From the NCBI GenBank assembly GCA_046724665.1, contig JBKOWZ010000219.1:1-11034 (forward strand): DNA of 11,034 nt, read 5' to 3'. Shown here one piece after another: positions 1-6,900 of the stretch (position 1 is its first letter; each line of letters begins with the position of its first letter). The position numbers were made by a program, and so were the translations under genes. The notes beneath the pieces are model-generated. The model made no database searches. It was not told the origin of the DNA and was given only the letters and a program-made list of their open reading frames with translations. This DNA is from Actinocrinis sp046724665 (GTDB taxonomy: Bacteria > Actinomycetota > Actinomycetes > Streptomycetales > Catenulisporaceae).

Positions 1-44
1 GGCCAGGGGGCTCGGCCCGCGTACTCAGGACGGCGAAGTGCAGC

Positions 45-920
45 TCAGTAGCGCGGCAGCGTCGAGTCCACGTGGTCGATCCAGGCCATCAGGCCGCCGT
101 TGACGTTCCACGCGTTCTCGAACCCGGCGGCGCGCAGCTTCGCCACCGCCTGGGCGCCGCGCAGCCCGGCGCGGCAGTGGGTGATCACGTGGCCCGACGG
201 GTCGAGCTCGCCGAGCCGGTCGTCGAGTTCACCGAGCGGGATGAGCTTGCCGCCGAGGTTCACCGTCGCGTACTCGTGTTCTTCGCGGACGTCGAGCAGC
301 ACGATGTCGGAGCCGGACTCGCGCAGCCGCTGTAGCTCCCGCACGCTGATGTCCCATGGGCTCTGCATGGGGGCCCGTGAGCCGCCCAGCTTGGCCAGCA
401 CACCCTCCGCGGACACCGCTTGCACCGAGATCTGCGGTGCTTGGCGGGGGTCGGCGGTGGCGACCGGGGCGAGCGCGGCGTCCGGGCCGAACAGCACCTC
501 GACCGCCGGCGCGAGTTCGGCCAGCAGCGCGGACTGCACCTGCTCGTGCGTTCCCAGCTTGCGGTCGGCGACCGACACACGCAGCTGCTCAGGTTCGAAC
601 CGGCACGGCAGCGCGCCGTCGGTCTCGATCGCCTCGATCGTGCCGAGCGCCATCCGCACGGCATCCGTGAACTGGGTGGTGACGTCGTCGCCGCGCCGCT
701 TCATCGTCACGGTGAACGCGTTCACGGTGATCCCGTAGTCGACGTCTTGGCCGACCAGCATCACGCCCGGACCGTTCGGGACGTGCCGGTAGTCGGCGAC
801 GTCGAGGATCTTGCCCTCGACCAGGTTGCGCTGGATGAACCGGTGGAACACACCCAGCGCCGGCTCCAGGTCGGCAGCCGGGCCGGCCGCCATGGTCAGG
901 GTCAGCCTCAGCGGTTTCAT
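45..920 (-). CDS. Rhodanese-domain protein partnered with sulfite reductase
   Basis: This 291-aa protein probably handles sulfane sulfur or sulfide next to the reductase encoded just upstream. Residues about 188-291 form a rhodanese domain: the segment DIVLLDVREEHEY (from residue 205) is the typical entry strand, and the active-site loop is CRAGLR with the catalytic cysteine at Cys249. Residues 1 to about 155 are a separate domain with the phrases DVADYRHV and GPGVMLVGQDVDY; I recall similar unnamed domains near nitrite/sulfite reductases but cannot name a family. I chose the ATG at 920 because it overlaps the reductase stop as ATGA, implying translational coupling. The open frame continues 75 codons further upstream, but that part is the antisense of the reductase C-terminus and does not look like protein. 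There is no signal peptide, so it is probably cytoplasmic. I see no terminator hairpin in the 44 bases downstream. The rhodanese call is firm; the substrate is unknown. Confidence 0.88.
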   Translation of the reverse strand: MKPLRLTLTMAAGPAADLEPALGVFHRFIQRNLVEGKILDVADYRHVPNGPGVMLVGQDVDYGITVNAFTVTMKRRGDDVTTQFTDAVRMALGTIEAIETDGALPCRFEPEQLRVSVADRKLGTHEQVQSALLAELAPAVEVLFGPDAALAPVATADPRQAPQISVQAVSAEGVLAKLGGSRAPMQSPWDISVRELQRLRESGSDIVLLDVREEHEYATVNLGGKLIPLGELDDRLGELDPSGHVITHCRAGLRGAQAVAKLRAAGFENAWNVNGGLMAWIDHVDSTLPRY

Positions 921-3175
921 TTGCTGCCTGCCGGAATCTTGATCGCCGTCTTCTCCGCTTCCAGCCTGGCCTCGCAGGCGTGTGCCGCCTCGATGAACAG
1001 CTGCGCCTCCTCGACGCGCTGGCCGGCCGTCGTGGGATTGCCGGAAGGCGCCGGGTCGGCGTGGCGGTCGAGCAGGTACCGGCCGAACTTGCCGCCGGCG
1101 AAGCGGTCGAAGAACTTCTCGGTGTCGAAGAACCGGGTCTTCCACTCCCTGACGATCTCCTGCGGGTCGTTCGTCACGTCGATGAACTCGGTGCGCACCA
1201 GGGCCCGGGCGGCCGCGAGCATCGCCTGGTAGGCATGCTCCTCGGCCTGGTCAGGGTCGCCGAGCTCCTCGAGCGCGAGCTGGGCGTCGAACACCTCGGA
1301 CTCGGCCTTCATCACCTCGATGCCGAACAGCGAGACGACCTCGCCGGCGCACTCGCCGACGCCGTGGTCGGCCATCGCGAACAGCCGGGCGTCGGCGAAG
1401 TCGAAGTAGAAGTGCGCGGCCTCGGCATAGGCCGGCAGCTCCATGAACGGCTGCACGATGTTCTTCAGCCCGCGCTTGCCCATCCGCAACGACCAGTCCT
1501 GGAAAGACTCGCCGTCCTCGCGGCCGGCCAGGTAGGCGTCGGTCAGCGCGTCAACGACCTTGGGCGCGTTCTTCGAGGGCACCGCGCCGACGGCCATGCC
1601 GTACTTGGCGGCGTTCCCGGCGCGCTGGCCGCCGAGGACCACCTGGAAGTGCGGCACCTGGCGCCCGTCCATGCCGCGGGAGTTGCCGTAGAAGCCGATG
1701 TCGGCCAGGTGGTGCTGCGCGCAGCTGTTGAAGCAGCCGGAGATCTTGATCGACATCTCCTTGACCGCCGCGTCCTGCTCCTCGGCGCGCGCCGACATCT
1801 GCTCGCGCAGCACGCCGGCCAGGCCGCGGCTCGACGCGATGCCCAGCTTGCAGGTGTCGGTGCCGGGGCAGGCCGTGACGTCGGCGATCGTGCCCGCGCC
1901 GGCCGCCGCGAGCCCGATGGCGCCGAGCGCCTCGTAGACCGCGGGCAGGTCGGCGTCGGCGATGAAGCGCAGCACGATGTTCTGCTCGACGGTGGTGCGC
2001 ATCCGGTCGCCGGAGTACGTGCGGGCGATGTCGGCCAGGCCGCGCGCCTGCTCGCTGGTGAGGTCGCCCAGCGGGAGGTGGACGGTCACCACCCGGTAGC
2101 CGCTCTGCCGCTGGGTGCGCACGTTCGTCAGGTTCCACCGGTCGAAGCCGTCCGGGCGCGGCGCGCCGTTCATCAGGACGGGCTCGCGGACCGGCTCGCC
2201 GGCGGTCACCGGCAGGTTCTCGATCAGCCCGCGGTGGCGCGGGTCGAACGGGATGGTCTGCTGCTCCTCGGCGACGAGCCGCCGGAACTCCTCGATGCCG
2301 AGCTTGGCGACGAGGAACTTGATGCGGGCCCGGTTGCGGTTCTTCTTCTCGCCGAGGCGGGCGAAGACCCGGGCGACCGCCTGGATCTGGACCAGGAAGT
2401 CCTCGACCGGCGTGAACTCGCTGAGGACCTCGGCCTGGTGCGGCACGGTGCCGAGCCCGCCGCCCACCACGACCTTGAAGCCCCGGCGGCCGTCCTGGAC
2501 GCGCGCGACGTAGCCCGCGTCGTGCATCTGCACCAGCCCGCACGCCTCGTGCTCACAGCCGGAGAACGCCGGCTTGAACTTGCGCCCGAAGTCCTGCACG
2601 TCCGGGTGGCCGAGCAGGAACTCCATCAACGCCCGCGCGTACGGGGCGACGTCGAACGCCTCGGTGTGGCACACCCCGGCCAGCGGGCAGGCGGTGACGT
2701 TGCGGATCGAGTTGCCGCACGCCTCGCGGGTGGTGACCCCGACCGAGGCGAGCCGGCGCATCATGTCCGGAGTGTCCTCGATGTGCACGAAGTGCAGCTG
2801 GAAGTCCTGCCGGGTGGTGACGTGCAGGATCGAGTCCGAGTACTCCTCGGCGCAGTCGGCGACGACCTCGAGCTGCTCCGGCGTCAACCCGCCGAACGGC
2901 AGCTTGATGCGCTGCATGCCCGGCGCGTCCCACTGGGTGTCCGGTCCCTTGGTGGGCTTGTCGCCGAAGTCCAGCTCGCGCGTGGCGTAGCCGTCGAAGC
3001 GTTGCCCGTTGTCGTAGCGCTGCCCGTACGCGCCGCGGCGCAGGCGCGTCTCGGCGAACACCTTCTCGTCCAGCTTGCCTTGCAGCCGCAGCTGGATCTG
3101 CGCCTCGAAGTCGGCGATCTCCTTGGCCCACTGCGGACTCATCTGCCCGTCGAGCAGGCTGTTCCAGCTACTCAT
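917..3175 (-). CDS. Ferredoxin-type siroheme nitrite/sulfite reductase
   Basis: This 752-aa cytoplasmic enzyme should carry out six-electron reduction of sulfite to sulfide (or nitrite to ammonia) with ferredoxin as donor. It shows the usual duplicated sulfite-reductase fold. The C-terminal half has the [4Fe-4S]-siroheme ligand set CX5C (C436, C442) and CX3C (C481, C485). Residues matching E. coli SiRHP anion/siroheme contacts R83, R153, K215 and K217 are R122 (TTRQDFQLHF), R158 (IRNV), K199 and K201 (RKFK). The N-terminal half also has cysteine pairs C163/C169 and C207/C212. Residues from about 570 form an acidic, probably helical extension beyond the usual length of about 550-570. The ATG at 3175 gives a natural N-terminus (MSSWNSLLDG); the open frame runs 102 codons further up but crosses leader sequence. 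A weak GAGAG lies 8 nt upstream, inside a small dyad. Sulfite is favoured over nitrite because of the rhodanese partner and the cysteine-type leader, but specificity is inferred. Confidence 0.93.
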   Translation of the reverse strand: MSSWNSLLDGQMSPQWAKEIADFEAQIQLRLQGKLDEKVFAETRLRRGAYGQRYDNGQRFDGYATRELDFGDKPTKGPDTQWDAPGMQRIKLPFGGLTPEQLEVVADCAEEYSDSILHVTTRQDFQLHFVHIEDTPDMMRRLASVGVTTREACGNSIRNVTACPLAGVCHTEAFDVAPYARALMEFLLGHPDVQDFGRKFKPAFSGCEHEACGLVQMHDAGYVARVQDGRRGFKVVVGGGLGTVPHQAEVLSEFTPVEDFLVQIQAVARVFARLGEKKNRNRARIKFLVAKLGIEEFRRLVAEEQQTIPFDPRHRGLIENLPVTAGEPVREPVLMNGAPRPDGFDRWNLTNVRTQRQSGYRVVTVHLPLGDLTSEQARGLADIARTYSGDRMRTTVEQNIVLRFIADADLPAVYEALGAIGLAAAGAGTIADVTACPGTDTCKLGIASSRGLAGVLREQMSARAEEQDAAVKEMSIKISGCFNSCAQHHLADIGFYGNSRGMDGRQVPHFQVVLGGQRAGNAAKYGMAVGAVPSKNAPKVVDALTDAYLAGREDGESFQDWSLRMGKRGLKNIVQPFMELPAYAEAAHFYFDFADARLFAMADHGVGECAGEVVSLFGIEVMKAESEVFDAQLALEELGDPDQAEEHAYQAMLAAARALVRTEFIDVTNDPQEIVREWKTRFFDTEKFFDRFAGGKFGRYLLDRHADPAPSGNPTTAGQRVEEAQLFIEAAHACEARLEAEKTAIKIPAGSK

Positions 3176-3203
3176 GACCCGAGCTCTCGGCTGGCGTGTG
3201 CAT
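3168..3203 (-). CDS. Possible 11-aa uORF overlapping the reductase start
   Basis: This tiny frame (MHTPAESSGHE) has the best ribosome-binding site in the reductase leader, GAGGAG at 3217-3212, with an 8-nt spacer to its ATG. Its TAG stop lies just inside the reductase gene in another frame. Ribosomes using this site would end beside the reductase ATG, allowing coupled re-initiation or interference. It contains no cysteine. It may be a chance frame; no homology is claimed. Confidence 0.35.
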   Translation of the reverse strand: MHTPAESSGHE

Positions 3204-3228
3204 GCGCAGGTCTCCTCACGTGGCTCAT
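3172..3228 (-). CDS. Possible 18-aa uORF with ATGA overlap to the reductase
   Basis: The frame reads MSHVRRPAHAHASRELGS and stops in a TGA that overlaps the reductase ATG as ATGA, the same junction the reductase makes with the rhodanese gene. A GTG inside it gives a 15-aa version. No convincing Shine-Dalgarno precedes the ATG at 3228, so it is weaker than the 11-aa frame. It is recorded because two short frames ending at one start codon is unusual. Confidence 0.22.
   Translation of the reverse strand: MSHVRRPAHAHASRELGS
3179..3190 (-). promoter_or_regulatory. Small dyad covering the reductase ribosome-binding site
   Basis: The minus strand reads CCGAGAGCTCGG, a self-complementary 12-mer apart from its two central bases. 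The only purine-rich site at proper distance from the reductase ATG, GAGAG with an 8-nt spacer, lies within it. Pairing would hide this site, so reductase translation may depend on ribosomes arriving from an upstream uORF. This is inference from sequence; the stem is only 4-5 bp. Confidence 0.3.
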
Positions 3229-3277
3229 GGCGACGTCGTCGGATCGAAGAGAGAAGAGAGAGGTGTGCTCGCAATCG

Positions 3278-3292
3278 GGCAGTCAGACTGCC
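3278..3292 (-). promoter_or_regulatory. 15-bp dyad over the leader-peptide stop codon
   Basis: GGCAGTC and GACTGCC flank a single central base, a perfect 7-bp inverted repeat. The TGA stop of the leader peptide lies in its centre. As RNA it could fold to a 5-bp stem with a 5-base loop, so a ribosome stalled at the cysteine codon four codons before the stop would cover it. It could equally be a protein-binding site. Confidence 0.4.
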
Positions 3293-3399
3293 GGACAGGC
3301 CGCCGAGACGATGCGCAGCAGGTCGACGTGTCGGCGCCGGGTAAGCAGCAGCGCCTTCGGGGTCAACTCGGCTAGAGGCACGAACCCAGGGTGACACAT
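3283..3399 (-). CDS. Cysteine-type leader peptide upstream of sulfite reductase
   Basis: This 38-aa peptide contains RRRHVDLLRIVSAAC near its C-terminus. That closely matches the short actinobacterial peptides annotated as putative leader peptides (pattern SRRHVDLxRxxSALC) commonly found just upstream of sulfur-assimilation genes. It ends with Cys-Pro-Ala-Val; the cysteine is Cys35. It lies 107 nt upstream of the reductase on the same strand, which fits a role in sensing cysteine or sulfur supply by ribosome stalling. The start is uncertain: the ATG at 3399 gives 38 aa, a GTG at 3381 gives 32 aa, and a TTG at 3366 gives 27 aa. None has a good Shine-Dalgarno sequence, so leaderless or weak initiation is possible. 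The dyad over its stop codon and the pyrimidine-rich stretch that follows support a regulatory RNA role. The family match is from memory of the motif. Confidence 0.8.
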   Translation of the reverse strand: MCHPGFVPLAELTPKALLLTRRRHVDLLRIVSAACPAV

Positions 3400-3462
3400 G
3401 AGACGCGGCAAACGATAGCTTCGGTGTTGCTCTGCTGGTGGCGGTCCCCTCGAACGGACCGT

Positions 3463-3491
3463 ATCGGCACGAGATCGGCATGAGATCGGCC
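3463..3491. promoter_or_regulatory. Three tandem heptamers at exact 11-bp period
   Basis: ATCGGCA (3463-3469), ATCGGCA (3474-3480) and ATCGGCC (3485-3491) are separated by CGAG and TGAG, so each unit is 7 + 4 bp. This is the geometry described for SARP-family operators. On the minus strand the array reads TGCCGAT-type heptamers and ends about 64 bp upstream of the leader-peptide ATG. TACGGT (3463-3458, minus) adjoins it as a possible -10 box. Which protein binds is unknown. Confidence 0.45.
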
Positions 3492-3580
3492 GGGCGGCGG
3501 TGTCGGACCGGGGCGTGGCTGATCGTTGCGGTGGTGAGCGGCCGTCCACGAGGGGCGCCCCGGTACCCAGGGAGACGATC

Positions 3581-3610
3581 ATGAAGCTGACGACCACCAC
3601 GATCGGCTGA
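3581..3610 (+). other. 9-codon frame with good ribosome-binding site
   Basis: MKLTTTTIG is preceded by AGGGAG (3569-3574) with a 6-nt spacer. It is too short to judge as a gene. It ends just where base composition falls, so it could be the remaining start of a gene cut by an old rearrangement, or chance. Confidence 0.15.
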
Positions 3611-3613
3611 GGG

Positions 3614-3766
3614 CTACTGGATGAAGTGCGCCAGGGGGAGGATGTGGCCGATAGAGGCGAGAACAGCGTGGTTGTTGTCGACCCAAGAGGTTGGGAGGAA
3701 TTGCGCGACGATGTTGATGACTTCAAAACTCACGTTCGTCAGCCAATCTATCGCGATCACTCGCAC
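3614..3766 (-). CDS. Possible small hydrophobic protein, 50 aa
   Basis: I do not recognise this protein. From a GTG at 3766, preceded by AGAAGGG with a 6-nt spacer, it reads 50 aa beginning MRVIAIDWLTNVSF and ending LPLAHFIQ; it is rich in I, V, L and F, and one amphipathic or membrane helix is possible. Upstream ATG (3772) and TTG (3829) starts are also in frame; the TTG start gives 71 aa. The stretch has about 53% GC against about 70% around it. Codon-position GC in this frame is about 57/31/76% (positions 1/2/3), the order expected for actinobacterial coding. The opposite-strand frame through the same triplets shows 76/31/57%, which is less gene-like. An extended -10-like TGCTACGCT lies upstream (about 3817-3809, minus). 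It could be a real small gene, a remnant of a transferred gene, or chance. Confidence 0.35.
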   Translation of the reverse strand: MRVIAIDWLTNVSFEVINIVAQFLPTSWVDNNHAVLASIGHILPLAHFIQ

Positions 3767-3829
3767 GTGCATCCCTTCTGGCTGGTACCGCTTCGCGATG
3801 CGGCTCAGAGCGTAGCACCCGCCAGTCAA

Positions 3830-3847
3830 GTCAATGTGCTGTCAATG
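3830..3847 (+). promoter_or_regulatory. Paired heptamers with 11-bp spacing ahead of the SARP gene
   Basis: GTCAATG (3830-3836) is repeated exactly at 3841-3847 with TGCT between, giving an 11-bp period as in SARP operators. A partial copy, GTCAAG, overlaps at 3825-3830. A possible -10 box, TATTCG (3853-3858), lies 5 bp beyond. It may be the operator or promoter of the following SARP gene, perhaps autoregulated. On the opposite strand the repeats read CATTGAC and create TTGACA/TTGACT-like -35 motifs. Confidence 0.4.
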
Positions 3848-3978
3848 CCGGCTATTCGGTACGGCGCGGAGGGGGCGCGTGTGCACGTGCAGTGACACCT
3901 GTTGACTCTGGCCTCTGCGACACCCGGGTGCGACGATGGGCGAGGGGAACGCGCTCACCGTCTACCAGAGGGGCGCGG

Positions 3979-6900
3979 ATGTATTTCTGCATTCTTGGCC
4001 GTGTGCAAATTTTTCAGGACGGCCGTGAATACCCTGCGGGTACGCTCAAGGAGCAGAGTCTTCTGGCGATTCTGTTACTCGAAGCCGGCCGGGTCGTGTC
4101 GATTCAAACGCTGGCGGAACGGCTGTGGGACGATCAGATTCCGGATCGGGCCCGGGAGACCATTCAGGTTTACGTGTCACGGCTGCGGCGCAGCCTCCGC
4201 GAGGCGGGCGATCGTACCGGTCTGATCAGCAGCGGTCCGGCGGGCGGCTATCGGCTGGATGTCGCGCCGGAGCAGGTGGACGCCCGGCGGTTCGAGCAGT
4301 TGGTGGTCAGCGCACGCGCGGCCGCGGCGGTGCCGAACTTCGAGCGGGCCAGGGCTCTGCTTCGCCAGGCCGAGGCGCTCTGGGGTGGAGATCCCCTCGA
4401 CGGGATCAGGGGGTTGTGGGCCGAGGCCACTCGTCAGGCGCTGCGTGAGCGGCTGCGTGCCGCGGTGCTCGCGCGCATCGAACTCGATCTGCGGCTCGGC
4501 GAGCCGGGTGACGGCCTGATCAGCGAACTGACCTCTTTGACCGGGACCGGCCGGATCGACCAGAACGCGATCGGGCTGCTCATGCGGGCGCTGAACAACG
4601 CCGGAAGGCAGGACGAGGCGCTGGCGGCCTATCGCCGTGCGCGCGCACGGCTGCGCGGCGAACTCGGCGTCAATCCGCGGCCGGAGCTCGAAGACCTGCA
4701 CCAACGCATCCTGCGTGGCGATTCGACGCTCGTCTCGCCGGCGAACGGCCAGAGCGGCGGCGGTCCCGCGCCGGACACGCTGGACCGCGACCTGCCGCAC
4801 CTCATCGGGCGTGAGGAGGAACTGCGCGACCTGCTCGCCGGGGTCACCGAGGATCTGCGCGGGGGAAGGAGCATCGCCATCTACGCACTCGACGGCATGC
4901 CCGGGGTCGGCAAGAGCGCACTGGCCGTTCACGCGGCGTACCGGCTGCGCGGGCACTGCCCCGACGGCGCCCTGCAAATCAATCTTCGCACTCACCATCC
5001 GCATCATCCGTCGGTCGATCCACGCTCGGCGCTCACTCAGCTGCTGGAGGCCGTCTCGACGCCTGCCGGGGAGTTGGGGCGCGCCGGTTCGCTCGACGCC
5101 TTGGCGGCGCTGTGGCGGCGGCGCAACAGCGGGCGTCGGCTGCTTGTCGTGCTCGACGACGTTGACAGTACGGAGCAGATCAGCTCTCTTCTGCCGACCG
5201 CACCCGGCAGCGTGGTTCTGCTCACCTCACGCCGCCGGATCTCCGGCCTTGTCGGAGCGCGTCAGCATACTGTGCAGCCGCTCACGGACGACGCGGCTCG
5301 CGCCCTGCTCACCCAGATCACCGGCCGCGGCTTCTCTGCCGACCACGACCAGCTTGAGCGGTTCACGCGCCGCTGCGGTGGATTGCCGCTCGCGGTCGCG
5401 CTCGCTGCCGCGCACCTGCGGGCACGTCCGGCATGGGGACTGGACGATGTGACCGAACGCCTGACCAAGGCGGTCGCGTTCGCGGCGGATGACAGTCTGA
5501 GCCCGATCTGGGCGGCGTTCGACATGTCGTATCGTGCTCTGACTCCGGCCCACCGGACCCTTCTGCGGCGGCTCGCCGCGCACCCGGGCGACGACATCGG
5601 CCTGCACGCGGCCGCGGCGATGGTCGCCGCTCCCCTCGACAAGACCGATCTCGACCTCGACGTGCTGGTCGAACACCATCTGATCGTCGAGACCGCGCGT
5701 CACCGCTATCGGCTGCACGACCTGCTGCGTGAATACGCCCTGGCGCAGACCCGGCTCGAACTGGACACCGCCGCGTCGGACGACGCCGTGGGCCGCGTGC
5801 TGGAGTTCTACCTCGCCACGGCCGCACACGCCGAAAGTGTGCTGCGTCCGTACCGGCGCGCGCTCGGTGAGCCGGCGAGCCGGGATTTGCGGGAGCCGCC
5901 GGCTCTTGACTCGCCAGAGGCGGCACAGGCCTGGTTGGACGGCGAGTCCACGAATCTTGTGGCGGTCGCGGCCTATGCCCATGAGCGTGGATGGAGCCGG
6001 TACGCCAGTCAGCTGCCCTACGTGCTGGCGCAGCATCTGGATCGTCGCGGCCACCGGAGCCAGGCCGTGGAGATGCTGAGCAAGGCGCTCGACGTGGCTT
6101 TGCAGCGGGACGGCGGGGGCTGCGGCGACACCGTTTCGGCTCAGCTCATGACGGACCTCGCGGCGGCCCATGTTCGGACCGGCGAGCTTGAGCAGGCGCT
6201 GTCCGCGGCGGGCAGGGCGTTCGACGCGTGGAGTGTTTGCGGCGACGAGCGCGGGCAGGCCGACGCGCTCATCGAGCTCGGGCGCGCGCACTGGCACGCC
6301 CGGCGCCCGGACGCCGCGGTGGCGGCCTTCGAACGGGCCTCGGCCGCTTTCGGCCGGATCGGCGACCGGCGCGGCCAGGGGGTCGCGGGCTACCACATCG
6401 GCATCGTCCTGTGCGAAATCGGCGAGAACCGAGCGGCACTCGCCCGGATGCACGAGGTGCTGATGACCGCTCGGCTGCTGAGGGACCTGGTGCTGCAATG
6501 CGACGTGCTCGCCAATCTCGGCGAGATCTACCGGCTCATCGAGGACTACGACAAGGCGCTGCACTACTTCCGGCAGGCGCAGCCGCTCGCCGCGCAGCAC
6601 GGCAACCCGCACACCATCGCCGTCATCGCCAGCAACATCGGGGCCGTCTACGATCACACCGGCGACAGCGAGTCGGCGCTGGAGTCGTTCGGCACCGCGT
6701 TGCGGCTCTTTCAGGCCGTGGGCGACTGGCGCAACGAGATCGACGTTCTGGTTCATCTGGCACGCACGTACCGGCGGCTGGGCGACTATGAGGCCTCACT
6801 CGCTCGGGTGAATCGCGCGACGCTGCTCGCCGAGCAGATCCAGGATCCTCTCCGGTTTGCCCAGATCTACCTTGAGACGGGGCGCCTTTACCAAGCGCGA

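Larger units (their letters stand above)
3400..3978. other. Divergent intergenic region between sulfur operon and SARP gene
   Basis: These 579 bases hold no large gene. From left to right I see a 5' region for the leader peptide, three 11-bp repeats (3463-3491), a palindrome GGGGCGCCCC (3552-3561), a 9-codon frame with a good ribosome-binding site (3581-3610), a low-GC patch with a 50-aa minus-strand frame (3614-3766), and a pair of 11-bp-spaced heptamers (3830-3847). The last 130 bases before the SARP gene contain no clear gene; TTGACT at 3902-3907 resembles a -35 box, but no good -10 box follows at 16-18 bp. Confidence 0.6.

Noticed and set aside
980..3394. 804-aa plus-strand open frame opposite the reductase
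   Set aside because: It is the mirror of the reductase gene, rich in R, A, G, L and V with no domain; such antisense frames are common in high-GC DNA. The minus strand has full active-site motifs.
3176..3481. N-terminal extension of the reductase by 102 codons
   Set aside because: The extra residues are low-complexity and cross the leader-peptide and uORF region; the enzyme family begins naturally at MSSWNSLL.
3552..3561. Palindrome GGGGCGCCCC in the divergent region
   Set aside because: Perfect but only 10 bp of pure G/C; expected by chance in such DNA and without any supporting context.
3626..3895. 89-aa plus-strand frame from a GTG in the divergent region
   Set aside because: It reads acceptably as protein, but codon-position GC (about 76/31/57% over the shared part) is inverted for a coding frame and no ribosome-binding site precedes it; the opposite strand fits better.
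3892..3978. 29-codon upstream extension of the SARP gene
   Set aside because: The winged-helix domain begins directly at the ATG at 3979, which has its own AGAGGGG site.
5227..6756. 509-aa minus-strand open frame inside the SARP gene
   Set aside because: It is antisense of the NB-ARC/TPR coding region, with no recognisable motif and no ribosome-binding site.
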